Shown here: positions 33,476 through 45,364 of the stretch, one piece after another | Layout of the letters: every line of letters starts with the position of its first letter | How positions within the stretch are numbered: position 1 is the stretch's first letter | NCBI RefSeq assembly: GCF_905220415.1 | Contig: NC_059539.1 | Coordinates: 10,478,001-10,542,000 of the forward strand | Direction: 5' to 3' | Length of the DNA: 64,000 nucleotides | DNA from: Colias croceus | Lineage: Eukaryota > Arthropoda > Insecta > Lepidoptera > Pieridae | Translations under genes and position numbers: made by a program | The notes under the pieces: model-generated | Told to the model about the DNA's origin: nothing | The model's database searches: none | Seen by the model: only the letters and a program-made list of their open reading frames with translations

Positions 33476-34773
33476 CCTATTGGATAAAATATGAGAGTCA
33501 TGTACATACTAATATAATATTATTTACTACGTCGACATAGATTCACGTCTTCAACCCACAAAATCTATAATATTGAGAGGGTTTAAAGTCAATTAGATCG
33601 TGTAATTACATCAAACTGTCCTTGGGGCCGAGTTCGTGATGGTTTTATAAATGAGTTTCAACCAAAGTTCCCAGTTCTGAAGCGACGCTTGAGCTCTAAA
33701 AATGATGGAAATAGTTTGCCGTAATTATTCCTGGGAGGTATTATCTCTCTATATTGATTATTATTTGTAGGATTAGTATTTTCTTGATTATTTAATGATT
33801 AGAAGATTGGAAACTTATTTTAAGTACTTACGTGCAAAAATGTGGCTTTGTTTTTTTTGTAAGCATGATATTATACGATTACCTTAAGACTGATATTTTC
33901 TAGACTAGTATCTATAATTATATAGTTTTAATTTAATTAATTTATTTTAATAGAATGAGGATTTTAAAAATGTAACCCAAACTCAACGCAAACTATATCG
34001 TATAATATACATACAATCTACTTACATATTATTATGGTATACTGTGAACGGCCAAAAATTGGTACGGAAGGAAACATAACCGCAAAGTTAAAGACATCAA
34101 TCAAAATAACAACATTTGTTTAATAAGTTTTATTGGCGCAACCTCAAAATATTGTTAACAAGGCGGCTATTTGAGTTTCAAAAAAAACGAATAATTGCTG
34201 TGTGAATAATCTTGTCGATAATTCAACGAAAAAATGTAGATTAACTTTTCTAAAAAAGGTGGATACATTTTTATGTGAGAAATGAAAATATTTAAGGCTT
34301 TGTGTCGATAATGAACTAAATGTTAATTTAATAATTTATACAGGTAGGTACTCTTAGTAGGTAAATCTTGGTCAATATGTTATGAATCCCAATACGTATC
34401 AAAACTTTATCACTTAGCTTTATGCATCGTCGTATATATAAACGCCTTATTGGGTATTTAATTTCTACATGAATACATAAACATAAGTACCCAGATTTAA
34501 TCTAAATTCACTAAAGATAATGACCATCTAAAGTCCGTTTAACCTGAATCTAGAAAAACCTTTACCTCTAAAAACAACTTACCTGGACCCCACGTGATTG
34601 CGTCCCACGGGAATTAATTCGCATGTTTGTGTAACCCTCCCGAATAACTCCGCTTTATTCAATAACCTCTTTTCGTTTTAGCGACATACTTTTATTAGCG
34701 AGGCCTTCTTTGCAAAGTAAACAGCGAATTTTTCCTTTTCCATTTCTGTTGCTTTCATTGTTTTTTTTTTTAA
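33476..34773. other. unassigned DNA
   Basis: 33600-33740 and 34560-34670 are GC-balanced and repeat-free (CCCACGTGATTGCGTCCCAC contains an E-box CACGTG). Otherwise AT-rich; no gene seen. Confidence 0.45.
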
Positions 34774-34943
34774 TCTTATATATAAAAATGAATCGCAAAA
34801 TGTGTTGGTAAGCGCATAACTCGAGAACGGCTGAACCGATTTCGATAATTCTTTTTTTATTATATTCCTTGAAGTACGAGGATAGTTCTTATGTAGAGAA
34901 AACGTAAACATGTACCACGGGCGAAGCCGGGGCGGACCGCTAG
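34774..34943 (+). mobile_element. Helitron-like element, family A, complete reference copy
   Basis: Textbook ends: A(34773)|TCTTATATATAAAAATGAAT ... hairpin GGGCGAAGCC ... CTAG(34940-34943)|T. 170 bp long. The GC hairpin sits about 12 bases before CTAG, as in Helitron 3' ends. Confidence 0.9.
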
Positions 34944-36082
34944 TATTGTAATATTAATAAAACAATATTTAACAGCCCTTCTGTTTAGACAATTCGGATT
35001 CAATTTCGTAAATTATAATAGTTTTTAAATGTATTCTTCATAATGTTTCAGGTCAAAACAAAATAATTTGGGTCGCACCAAACGAGTGTCATTATGAAGA
35101 GAAATAATAATGACACCATACAAAACAAGGTCAAACATTATTGCAGGCAATATTTTGTCTGCGGACTGACCTTCATATTACTATGCATACATACAATATC
35201 TTTTTTATATTTATATTCATTTTTAGCAGAAGGATAAGACAATCCTTTTTATTATGATGATTTATCGCTTATAATAAATTGTATTCATTGGCAGCATTAA
35301 AATGGAACGTATTAATTATTCTTGTTTCTTAAAAGCCCACAATGTTTGTCTCCGAACCTAACCACATTAAAACAATTCGATCGCGAATTTCTAAAAGGGT
35401 CCGGATTTCATTTAAGATGCAAATTCTTTTGGAAATGTATGGACCGACTTAACCCAGCGGACGCAAAACTGTGAGCAAATAATACGTGACTCCTTTACTT
35501 GCGGTATCTGTATGCATCTAGAATAATACAAGACGGTTATGCTGTATCATTTATTCTAGTGTCTTTATGTTAATAGAAGAAAGAAGTAATGTTTAGTTTT
35601 TTTTAACTCTGTGTTGTTCAAATATTTTATTTAAATTATATATTACGCAGATAACTGACTCAATTAAAGGGCTCAATCTTAGAGCATTAATGCTCTAAGG
35701 GCTCAATATTCTTGTCTGATATATTGCGGTTTATTTTAAGATACGCTAAATTAGTTTAGACTTCGGCCTATTGGTTATGCTATAAATAAAATCATTAAAA
35801 TAGATCATTAATTATTGATAGAAGTAGACATACTTAAAAACATTGCATGTACCTAATTTGTAAGCAAATACATTAATTTTATAATTAGCAAAATAAATAA
35901 TATTATGAAGACCTTGATCAACCATCTTTTAGCTTTTAATCATTCCACCTAGCACTTAAGCGATGACTTTTTTAGAAAACAACTAGAACAGTAGTTCAGA
36001 ATAGTTTTCCAAGATTTCTGTTGCGAATTTTGAAACAGAGAGATTTTTGCAGTGTATTTTACGACGTTCGGCATATATAATA
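34944..36082. other. unassigned DNA
   Basis: 35330-35530 is GC-balanced and repeat-free, with CTAACCACATT (Runt-like) and a perfect octamer ATGCAAAT at 35417-35424. It is a candidate regulatory stretch. No gene seen. Confidence 0.4.
35678..35699. repeat. 22-bp perfect palindrome between direct repeats
   Basis: CTTAGAGCATT|AATGCTCTAAG, flanked by AGGGCTCAAT at 35668-35677 and 35698-35707. Confidence 0.9.
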
Positions 36083-36269
36083 CTAGAGGTCCGCCCCGGC
36101 TTCGCCCTTGGTACATATTTCGCAATAAAAGGTAGCCTATGTCCTTTCTCGGGTATCAAAATATGTCCATACCAAATTTCATGCAAATTGGTTCAGTAGT
36201 TTAGGCGTGATTGAGTAACAGACAGACAGACAGACAGAGTTACTTTCGCATTTATAATATTAGTATGGA
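36083..36269 (-). mobile_element. Helitron-like element, family B, complete
   Basis: A|CTAG at 36083, GC tail, CAATAAAAGGTAGCC, TTCTCGGGTATCAAAATATG, AGACAGACAGACAGACAGAG, CGCATTTATAATATTAGTAT, GA|T at 36268-36270. Both ends intact. Confidence 0.85.
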
Positions 36270-36625
36270 TTTTTGACAAGGAAATATAACTGACGTTTAC
36301 ATAACTGATAACTCTACAATTCATATCACGTAGATATTATACTTTAGGGACAAAAAGGCTGTTTTTTGCGCGAACTTAAAGGTTAGATGTTGGACTTTGA
36401 TAGTGTCTCAACATCTCAGTTTATGAGACGCACGCGTAAGGAATAACAATTATGATATTGTAAGTTTGATAAATACCGACGTATAAAAATGTTCAAGACA
36501 TTAATTAGACACAAATTAGAGTGTTTCTTTCAATTATTTTGTATAAGCTGATTGTAGTAGTATATTCATATATTTTTTATTATTGGTAAATTCATGTAAT
36601 TGGAATAGATTAGCAAATACACCGA
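36270..36625. other. unassigned AT-rich DNA
   Basis: Nothing recognised. Confidence 0.5.
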
Positions 36626-36812
36626 CCCGAAATTTTGTGGGTCATTTGTAATAGGATGGCGGTTCTACAGGGGTCTTAGTACGCAATGACAAAAAGAAAA
36701 ATGATGGTCAGAACGCTGATACCGGATACCTTAAGATACTATAACGTTTTATTTTAGAGAATCTTAACATAAAATATTATAGTATCTTCATCGTGTGTGA
36801 CGCGCTTTAAAG
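36626..36812 (+). repeat. repeat family S, copy 2, uninterrupted
   Basis: Same order of landmarks as copy 1, with GGGGTCTTAGTACGCAATG continuous at 36670-36688. This shows that the LINE tail at 28135-28299 is an insertion. The terminal hairpin (AAGATACTATAACGTTTTAT with ATAAAATATTATAGTATCTT) is kept. Confidence 0.85.
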
Positions 36813-37044
36813 ATAAGGTAATCATAATTCCACATATTTTAATATAGAAGAAAAAAGTTGAACTGTTGTTACAATACGTTATTTTTAAGCATTCACATAA
36901 ATCATAATATGAAAATAGAGAATGCAAAGGAAGAATGTATTATGATGAAAAACGTCATTTTTTTTCATTTCATAAGCATTTGAATAATTCAATTTAATCA
37001 GACTCGCTGGTTGCTCTAGGCTGTATTCCTTGCCAATGAATTTC

Positions 37045-37145
37045 GTAGCACGATGGAAGCCTACGAGTGCCTACGTAGCCTACGCTCACAGCTACGCATA
37101 AACGTTGTAGCAGGCTTTATCGCTACAAGGAAAAAGTACCAGGCT
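37045..37145 (+). repeat. GTAGCAGGCTT repeat, copy 1
   Basis: Rich in CTACG and GCTACG. Ends GTAGCAGGCTTTATCGCTAC then AAGGAAAAAGTACCAGG, shared with the copy 340 bp downstream. Class unknown. Confidence 0.55.
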
Positions 37146-37379
37146 CACATAAAACATTAGAGGGTCAGGAAATGGGTCACTTCGTTTCAGTATGAAAACG
37201 GATTTCAGGGTATCGATGAGATTGTTTGCGATTTAGAAAATAATAAAACGAAAATGTAAATATATTCTATTATTTATTTTTATTGAAAATTAGATAAATA
37301 TTTTAAAGATAGATGATTTCAATAAATAGCATTTTAAATGTAAACAAAATGAAAATAAAAATTAAATAATTTTGTATTA

Positions 37380-37485
37380 GAAGTACCGTAGCCGTAAAAG
37401 CTCACAAAAGCTACGTACGTACGCCCTCTACGCCGTAGCAGCTTTCGTAGCAGGCTTCAGCGCTACAAGAAAATGTACTAGGGTA
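37380..37485 (+). repeat. GTAGCAGGCTT repeat, copy 2
   Basis: CACAAAAGCTACGTACGTAC, GTAGCAGGCTTCAGCGCTAC and AAGAAAATGTACTAGGG. Direct orientation relative to copy 1. Confidence 0.55.
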
Positions 37486-37780
37486 GCATGAGTTTGAAGG
37501 ATATACGAAACCCTGAAAGAACTTTTCAGGGCCGGAAATTCTCACTCGCGGATTATGATGGAATGGGGAAAATGGATGATGGAAAATCTAATTCGCGGAT
37601 AGACTCCCTGGATATCCCGATTAGAGCGGAAAATGTCTACTTGGTACTAGGCGAACATAAACCGATATCAGTTGATTAGAAGTTAGAAAGTAAGGGATAG
37701 CGAGATAGCAAAGTTAAGGGCGGAGCGAATTTCACGCAAGCGCAGTAACTTTCTCCTCCTGGTATAAGTTCAAGTTTTAG
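37486..37780. other. unexplained GC-balanced island with a 63-codon frame
   Basis: An ATG at 37488 opens 63 codons to 37679 (MSLKDIRNPERTFQGRKF...), mixed in composition and unlike the AT-driven frames elsewhere. No domain, splice signal or second copy is evident. It starts just after the GTAGCAGGCTT repeat. Could be a remnant of a mobile element or an exon; also compatible with chance. Confidence 0.2.
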
Positions 37781-39484
37781 AAATATTATGTTAGTATCAG
37801 TTTTTATTAAACTAAATACTTCAAATTTTACATTTTCGTTATCAAAATAAAAACAATAGGATAAAAAAATAAGCAATACCACTTTTAAAAACCCATTTAA
37901 CTTAGTAACATTAATATAACTGCCTGCCATCTAGCGGACATTTTCTGAACTGATACAACATGAAATAACGGTACCTACCAAATGTTGGGGGCGCAGTTGA
38001 AGGACATGTTCAGTAGTTCAAGCTAATTTCAGTAGATGTCGCTTTTTAAACATATTAAACAATTGACAACTATAATAAATAATATATTTTATTATTTTTT
38101 CAATTTAGAAAGAGCGAGTATAATTATTATTTATATCGTATTTCATAGCTGTAGTAAAATTTATAAAGTATCGTAAACAATTAATGTACAAAATATAATT
38201 TATAAGCTTTTAAGCTTTAGGAATTACATTATTTACTAAAGTATTATACTACGTGCATTGTGCAATACTTTAATATATTTCTGGGTCAATCGCATCCTGC
38301 TGACATAAACTTATTAATATACTTACAATCCAGCTTACAGTTCTAGAAGAATGATGTGTTTATTACCTGAAAAAACAATTAAAAGTTTTATTTTATTATT
38401 AAGTACAAAAATTATAATAATACCTAGTATTATAAATATCTGTGCTAGTACCTACTACTTGTGTAGTACCTATAAATAAAAAATAAATAAAAAAAAATTA
38501 TTAGCAACTTCAATACATTTTTCAGTATGCGAATTAATCGAACATTATAATTGTTTTATCCCATCTCTGGCTTAATATAAGTATACCTACAAAATATACC
38601 CGCATACATAGACGCCAATATTATATATTCAATACTCATATTAAAATGATCAAAGTATATAAACAGAAGCTGTATCTGTAACAGCTTTTAGATACCACGA
38701 ACGCAGAATTCAATTTGGTTTCAGTACATAGTAATTATTTTGGTAAAACCGATAACAACGTTTTAATGAGTTTTTCAAACTGTTTTGTCCCTACACTCTT
38801 AAAAGCTATTACACCTTCGATAATTTATTTTTAGAAAATAATTTAATAAACCCACATTATTAGATTAATTCGTAGAAAGCATTTAGAAAGGTATGACGTA
38901 ATTTTATCCTGTGTTTTAATTGTCGTAAAAGTATGAGACTTATAGAAATTACATACCTACTTAAGTAAAAATAATATTATGGGCAAGACGGAAATCTAAG
39001 ATTCAAATTAGTTTCGCTATACTAGCGAAGAGTCTATGAGTCTATCCTGAAAACTTATCTTTAACAAGAGTTATTATTAGTATGAAAAAAAAAACTATGT
39101 TTATTTAGCCTATGTTCTAATGATTATAAATGCACCTTATAACAGCTAATAAGTCTTTTGACTTATAAGCTGTTATATACTACCACATACCTTCGTAAGC
39201 AGACCTTCTTTAAAGTGGTAAGCGTGACAATTAATATACACTCGAGAAATGTAACCTTACTTTCGTCGTCGTGACCGTTAAAAATGACCAATTTCAAAAT
39301 CGTTTTGTTCCTGCAGCTTTTAAGCTCATTAATCAAACTTCAAATTCCATAATACCTTTGTAACAAACTCAAAGCCTCCTTAAGAATTGTAATCAACCTT
39401 TAAATCTTTTCATAGAAAAAATACCGCGGAGAAAAAATAACATTAATATTTATGACGTATTACGTCGGCCATATTTGTTCAAGG
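37781..39484. other. unassigned AT-rich DNA
   Basis: Short hairpins at 39013-39029 (TTCGCTA/TAGCGAA) and 39138-39177. Otherwise nothing recognised. Confidence 0.5.
39138..39177. repeat. hairpin, 18-bp arms, one mismatch
   Basis: TATAACAGCTAATAAGTC (39138-39155), loop TTTT, and its near-exact complement to 39177. Confidence 0.85.
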
Positions 39485-39487
39485 TAA

Positions 39488-39769
39488 GGGTGCTTTTTCA
39501 CCAATAATGTGGATGTGTAGCGAGGAATGTGTTTGTAAATAACCAGTCATATTGCTTCATTTACCTACCTCCTCTTTTAACACAGCTCGGGTGGAAACGG
39601 CTCAACAGTGCTAGGTTTTTTCGCATACAAAACAATCAAGAGATGTGTGCGAGGAATGCGTGCGAGGTATGTTTATTAGTTCTATAATTTTGAGTATTAG
39701 AAAATATTGTTCAACGCATTCTCGCACCGCACTTTTTCCACCGCACCGCACTTTTGTGGAAAAGCACCC
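39488..39769. mobile_element. Harbinger-like MITE, TAA target duplication
   Basis: TAA (39485-39487), then GGGTGCTTTTTCAC at the left and GTGGAAAAGCACCC at the right, then TAA (39770-39772). The 3-bp TAA duplication and GG-starting inverted ends fit PIF/Harbinger. The interior has repeated GCGAGGAATG motifs and no transposase. Frames on both strands here are incidental. Confidence 0.85.
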
Positions 39770-40035
39770 TAAGGGCTCGAAACACAATGGAAGGGAAATA
39801 TTAATAAATGCTAATATTATAATAAGCCCGCTTTTATGTGCGCTTACAGGGTAATATACTATTTGAATATTTTGTCCAGTATTTACGCTATGTTGAATAA
39901 AGGAATTTATTTCGAATAAAAACAATTTTAGGTCTTGCAATTGTTTTGTTTTCGAAGTGATATTCAGCTCTTTATATTTTTTATAGATAAAAGTCCCTGA
40001 TTTGCTTTATTTTTTTCTACTGGATGTGGATTATA

Positions 40036-40176
40036 ATATTATTATATATTTAAACGTTCCTCTTGAATTACTCTATCTATAAAAAAACCGCATCAAAATC
40101 CGTTTCGTTGCTTAAAAAATTTAAGCATACATAGAGAAGGAGAAAGCGTTTTGTTTTATACTATGTAGTGATAGGT
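40036..40176 (-). mobile_element. Helitron-like element, family D, fragment without tail
   Basis: TTCCTCTTGAATTACTCTAT, AAAAACCGCATCAAAATCCG and GTTTTGTTTTATACTATGTA match family D. The GC tail and CTAG are absent. Confidence 0.65.
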
Positions 40177-40189
40177 AACTGTTGTAATT

Positions 40190-40876
40190 AAAAAAAATTC
40201 AAGACCATATCTCCCTGGGCAGCTAGACCTAGCAGGTAATATAAATTATAATAAAACAAAACATTATACTTATGGAGTTTACTTTGACAACACTCTCTCG
40301 TGGAGCTTTCATATTAAGGAGGTATGTAGGAAAGTGTATGCAACTGCTGGTTCACTCCGTCGTCTACAAAATTTTCTTCCCATCCCAACCAAAATTCTAC
40401 TAGCACAATCCCTCCTTTTACCCATACTTGACTACGCCGATGTAAGTTATGTCAATATTACCGTAGACCAATTAAATAAGCTCGAACGTCTCCAAAACCT
40501 TTGTATCCGCTTCATATTTGGTCTACGGAAATATGACCACGTCTCTGAGTTTCGTTCTCAGCTCAAGTGGCTACCCATTCGATTTCGCCGGGATGCTCAC
40601 GTGCTGCAACTATTATATCAAGTTTTGTTTAACCCTAAAACACCGAAATATCTCAAGGACAATTTCGTATTCAGAGGAGAGAACGGAGATTCTGTCCGCT
40701 CATAGGAAAAGCTCCGACTAATAATGCCAGCGCACCATACAAACTTTCTCGACAACTCTTTCACTGTTCGTGCAATCAAACTATGGAATGCATTGCCGGA
40801 TCCAATCAAGAAGGCTCAATCTATAAATACTTTTAAAAATATGGTTCGTGATTTTTATCTTTCTCAATGCCCCTAG
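40190..40876 (+). pseudogene. non-LTR retrotransposon polymerase, C-terminal remnant
   Basis: One continuous frame from about 40199 to a stop at 40874-40876. It is interrupted only by an in-frame TAG at 40703-40705. Recognisable blocks in order: GVYFDNTLSWSFHI; SLRRLQNFLP; LLLPILDYAD; KLERLQNLCIRFIFGLRK; LKWLPIRFRRD; PKYLKDNF; then after the stop VRAIKLWNALPDPIK and DFYLSQCP. These mark the thumb and C-terminal region of a Jockey/CR1-like reverse transcriptase. The catalytic palm is missing. With one lesion in about 225 codons the copy is fairly young, but it cannot be active. Confidence 0.88.
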
Positions 40877-41234
40877 TATGTTTATTAGATATATTTATAT
40901 AGGTATTTTTTTTTTCTTTTCTCTTAAGTATGTATGTATATATTTGTGAACATATGTATATTATTTATCTCATTCTTGTGGCTTGTATATTATGCTGTTA
41001 TTATTTTATTTATTTTTATTTCCTATTTATTTTATTTTTGTATGTATATATTTATTTGTGCTCTGCCCTATTCCTATCCTTTACTTAATTTCTCTCTGTA
41101 CAACCGGTTGTCTGGAAGAAATCGCTATTTAGCGATAAGACCGCCGTTTGTTGTAATGTATCCTAGGCTAAGTCTCATTTTGTAATTTATCTTGAGCAAT
41201 AAAGCATAAATAAATAAATAAATAAATAAATAAA
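40190..41234 (+). mobile_element. 5'-truncated LINE with (AAAT)n tail
   Basis: Contains the polymerase C-terminus, about 330 bp of T-rich 3' untranslated sequence ending AATTTATCTTGAGCAATAAA, and a tail of TAAA/AAAT repeats at about 41206-41234. The simple-repeat tail rather than pure poly(A) fits CR1/Jockey-type LINEs. No target duplication identified. It follows a family D fragment. Confidence 0.8.
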
Positions 41235-41714
41235 ATTATATACTTATAATTTATAAACATGTGCATAGAAAAACTAGAATCTATATTGTGAATAATTTGT
41301 TCGAACAGAACGAAGTATCATTGTTTTCGTTTGATTTTGATTGTGAAAAGACTTTGAAAGAAATCTACGACTACGAGTTCTTTGGTATCTATTTTTTAAA
41401 CAAAGTATTTTAAAATGTGGGTTGAAGGAGCAGAGATATTTTGAAATACATAAGGTAATTTAAATAAATTTACATCAAACCTTTTGTTTTCCCCATTCTT
41501 GCAACCAATTGTTTGTAATAATAAACATCCTACAACTTTCTTTTCTCCTTACAAAAGAAAAATGTAAACAGAACTCAATTTTAAAATTTAAATCATTTCC
41601 TCATTCACGTATCCTGTTATCCTCAAAGTTCCGTAAGTCCAGAGATTTGTCCCTATATCGAACTGAAAAATTCACAAACTCTACTTCTTAATAATCTGTG
41701 TTGATATACTATTA
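41235..41714. other. unassigned AT-rich DNA
   Basis: Nothing recognised downstream of the LINE tail. Confidence 0.5.
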
Positions 41715-41835
41715 CTAGCATTCCACCCGCTGCTTCACCCGCTTTGTCTAAAACTTAACAAGTTATATACTAAAAACTTGCTGGAGAACCTCTCCATCTA
41801 TTAAAAAAAACTGCAGTGAAATTCGTTGCGTAGTT
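41715..41835 (-). mobile_element. Helitron-like element, family D, diverged
   Basis: A|CTAG at 41715, CACCCGCTGCTTCACCCGC, CTTTGTCTAAAACTTAACAA, TATATACTAAAAACTTG. The head end fades out near 41835. Confidence 0.65.
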
Positions 41836-41869
41836 TGTAGTTAAGTTTCACCTATTCTCAATTAGGATC

Positions 41870-42005
41870 ATACATTTCATTTCAAATTTATTTATTTATT
41901 TGTTTTCACAATTTTTTTTTTTATAAACTCATATAAATTGTAAATCCCTGGTTAACCCACTAGGAGAAACCTGTGCGGGGTCAACCAGTGACCTCCGTCA
42001 GCTAC
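41870..42005 (-). mobile_element. possible retroelement 3' end
   Basis: On the minus strand, GGTCACTGGTTGACCCCGCA and TAACCAGGGATTTACA lead to a run of A residues and AAATAAATAAATAAA. The order (unique part, A-run, simple repeat) suggests a retroelement tail. No coding part and no other copy in the window. Confidence 0.3.
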
Positions 42006-42344
42006 ACACACGCAATTTTCAAACGAAAGAGAATGATTATTTAGTTAAGAATAGAGGCGTTATATTCCAATAGTTACCACAATTTCATTAACTAGAGATC
42101 CAATATATTTCCATCTTAGACCTAAGGCTATTGAATCGCAATCAAATAGAAACAAGCATGTTTGATGTATCGATTGAGGTTAAACAAACTGCCTACTGAT
42201 AATTGCGTATAGTTATTGTACATTTCACTTGAAAGTTAGTTATCTAGTTTATTAGATAGGTTAATAGACAGATAGATACTTCTTTGCATATGAAATTAAC
42301 GTAAGTACCAAGAAATGTAGCGATATCTTCTAATCTATATAATA

Positions 42345-42537
42345 CTAAGTTGTGCCCTGCAGTTTTACTCGCAGTACTCCACTCCTGTTGATCTAGCGTG
42401 ATGATATATTATAGCATATAGCCGTCCTCAATAAATGGGCTATCTAACACCGAAATAATTTTTCAAATCGCACCAGTAGTTCCTGAGATTAGCGTGTTCA
42501 AACAAACAAACAAACACTTTAGCTTTATATTATAGAT
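42345..42537 (-). mobile_element. Helitron-like element, family F (Lep1-like), CTAA terminus
   Basis: A(42344)|CTAA...GA|T(42538). Contains GTAGTTCCTGAGATTAGCGT and CAAACAAACAAACAAAC. CTAA still obeys CTRR. Confidence 0.8.
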
Positions 42538-43306
42538 GTGAACTATATATCAGTAGATGTAGAACTAAGAAGATAAATTTTATAGAGCAAAAAACAATGC
42601 ATTATACGATAGTAATTTTATCATTTAAGTATGTTCTAAAAATGTTAATATATTCAAAAATAATTCCTGTGGATTTTAGTTGCAAAACCAAAAGGTAGTG
42701 TAGACAATTTATGTTAAATTGCAACTCTTTTATCATTGAACTAAGATAATAGTGACTATTGTATTATAATATGTGTTTCTCTCTCGAAAAAAGGCGAATA
42801 AACATATATTTCCTATTGTTTTTTTCTAATAAGACTTGTTTGTTCATGTTTAAACGCAATAAATCCATCGATCCAATTCTTTAGCAAGCAATATGACAGC
42901 AATATTCTTTACAGCCACTTATCCTTAATCACTAAAACATTGTCTTTCACGATCAACTTTATGGCAGCCTTGATGAGGCTTCGGTTAATTGCGAAACCGT
43001 CATAGCGTCGGCTTGTAAATATTATTTTATGGTATTTGTCCTGTTTATTCTCCAGCTAGTCCTTCGGGTATTGTCAAATTCATTTATTTGTCATGTTTTA
43101 GTTAAAATTACAACAATTTTAATTGAAGTACATTGCTATATTTTGACATGAAAAGTAAATATATATTAAAGCTATTTTTATAATTGTTTTGAAATATTAT
43201 GTCTACATAAAGGTATTAAATTAGTTGCTATGTGTGCGTGTATCATGTTTGTATTACTATAAAAAATAATGACGTAGTTGTGAAGTTCTTCGAAGTATAT
43301 TAATAA
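42538..43306. other. unassigned DNA with a balanced patch
   Basis: 42880-43080 is repeat-free and GC-balanced, with TTTATGGCAGCC, TTTTATGGTA and TTCGGTTAATTGCGAAACCG. Candidate regulatory DNA by composition only. Confidence 0.35.
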
Positions 43307-43546
43307 CTAGCTTTCCGCCCGCGGCTTCGCCCGCGCAGTCAAAGAAAAACCCGCATAGTTTCCGTTCCCGTGGGACTTCCGGGATTGCGTCATTTTCCCG
43401 GGATAAAAAGTAGCCTATGTCCGTTCTCGGGTATCAAAATATCTCCATACAAAAAATAAATACGAAAATTGGTTCAGTAGTTTAGGCGTGATTGAGTAAC
43501 AGACAGACAGACAGAGTTACTTTCGCATTTATAATATTAGTATGGA
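43307..43546 (-). mobile_element. Helitron-like element, family E tail with family B head
   Basis: A|CTAG at 43307, CGCCCGCGGCTTCGCCCGCG, TCCGTTCCCGTGGGACTTCC (E), then AAAAAGTAGCCTATGTCC, GGCGTGATTGAGTAACAGAC, CAGACAGACAGAG and TTATAATATTAGTATGGA|T (B). Complete. Confidence 0.85.
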
Positions 43547-43810
43547 TTAATTAATTTATTGAAACGAACAAACTAGTTATCACAATAAAAGTTTAATAAC
43601 ATCGTCTGATTAATTATAAAGTTTATTACTACAAAGCTGCAGTAAGAAATTGAATAAAGGGGCTTGCCTCACCTCTCTCTAACCACAACGACTTCATTAA
43701 GAGCTTTAATTAGCATAAGTAATCAATGGTTTACAATGTCCTGTCGCTATTTAATGGAAATCAATTTTTAACAGTCTCCAATTAAATTACAATTTTAATA
43801 TTTATTAATA

Positions 43811-44145
43811 TCTATACGTATAATAAATCTGTAGAAGGGTCAATTCTGTACATTGAAAATATTGAAAAAATAAATAGCAGGGGGTGTTACTGGATCGATA
43901 CCAAACCCAAATATGTGATTAAAAAAAAATTTTTGTCTGTCTGTCTGTCTGTCTGTCTGTATGTTCAGGCATCACGTGAAAACTAACGGTTCGATTTCGA
44001 TGAAACTTGGTATAATTAATTAATTGTACCTTATCATCCTGGGCATAAAATAGGATACTTTTTATCCCGAAAAAATACGCAGAAAAAAAAATATCTTAAT
44101 TTTTCTTAATTTTTCCGCGCGGACGGAGTCGCGGGCGAAAGCTAG
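43811..44145 (+). mobile_element. Helitron-like element, family G, complete 335 bp
   Basis: A(43810)|TCTATACGTATAATAAATCT, GGGGGTGTTACTGGATCGAT, a TGTC microsatellite at 43935-43960, ATCACGTGAAAACTAACGG, ACTTTTTATCCCG, GGACGGAGTCGCGGGCG, CTAG(44142-44145)|T. The longest member of the class here; no coding frame. Confidence 0.85.
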
Positions 44146-44642
44146 TTGACAATAATACTCTGAATGTTACTATTCATGATAATATTGAAGATAAACCTTA
44201 AAAATACTTAAAACAATGCAAGAATCAATAGTGTGCTTATTATCTTTTTTATATTTCTAATGATATTTATCATTTCCCATTATCAAATAGATAATGTAAA
44301 AGTCTTGTAAAAGATACATGGAAACTAAATTAATACAATAATAAGAAAGACGTTATAAAAAGCTTTTATTTTGATAGGGGTCGATGGAATTAATGGAGTA
44401 AATCGTTATCAAATACTCCATTTATTACTAAAAATATAATGTATGTCGATTATTATTTTAGCTATCATTTGAAATTTAATCAAAACTACATTGAAATGTT
44501 TGGAGCTTCTACTTCGTACTAGCTTTTAGCAAATTCAAAGCTTCGTCAAATGCATTCAAATAATTTTAGAAGCTTTAGCTTTATCAATGATTGTTCAGTG
44601 ACTAAAAACAAATACATTTATCCAAAGAGTACTATTAATCTA

Positions 44643-44760
44643 AGAGCCCACGACGGCCAGACTTTCCTTTCTTTAGGAAAGTTGAAAGTTTCTCTGTATC
44701 TGTCTCCGATACAGATAAGAACGACTAGCGATTATCAAGTCTGGGTTGTGGTTACTTTGG
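44643..44760. mobile_element. MITE-like element, family K, longer copy
   Basis: Left end AGAGCCCACGACGGCCAGAC, AGTTGAAAGTTTCTCTGTAT, an inner hairpin CTGTATC/GATACAG, and a decayed right end GTCTGGGTTGTGG at 44741-44753. Compare 51226-51304. Confidence 0.65.
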
Positions 44761-45364
44761 CAGGAAACAGGTAGTAAAAGTGTATAAAATTGTACCTAAC
44801 TTTCATTATACTTTAAAAGCTAAATTTTATATATGTTACTTGGAGACGTATAAAAAGATGTTAACCTCAAGAGCCGGACAGTTTTCATGGTTCTTACATC
44901 TTGCCAGACTCATTTAAAAAATAACTAACATATTATCATCAAATTAACGTTACTACCTAAAAGTGTATCAAATATGAAATAACCCACTAAAAACATTATA
45001 TAAAAATATTGCAGGTAATTGATACAAAAATTAAAAAAAAAATAGGTACAAGAATAATAACTTATTTAGATTTATATCTCATTAGATCTTTTAGTATCAC
45101 TAATACATAATTACTGTTGAACGTTTTCAACAGGAATATCTAAGCAATAAAAGAAAAATAATCATAAATAAAACTCATTAAAACTTGTTATTCCTGTTCT
45201 AAGTATTTATAATGGAAAAATGTTTAAAATAGAACATTTTTCTTCTCTCTCCTTTTATATTCCTCCTGTTTATATGAGAGTGTTTATAATGAATGAGCGA
45301 AAAACTAATTGAATCAAAACGTTGTAAATTATTATTTAATGAATTACTTTATCTTAATCAAACT
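44761..45364. other. unassigned AT-rich DNA
   Basis: Nothing recognised. Confidence 0.5.

Noticed and set aside
39611..39940. 109-codon minus frame and 69-codon plus frame
   Set aside because: Both overlap the TAA-flanked MITE at 39488-39769.
43935..43960. TGTC run as a possible CRISPR-like or satellite array
   Set aside because: It is a 4-bp microsatellite inside a family G Helitron; no spacer-repeat structure exists anywhere in the window.
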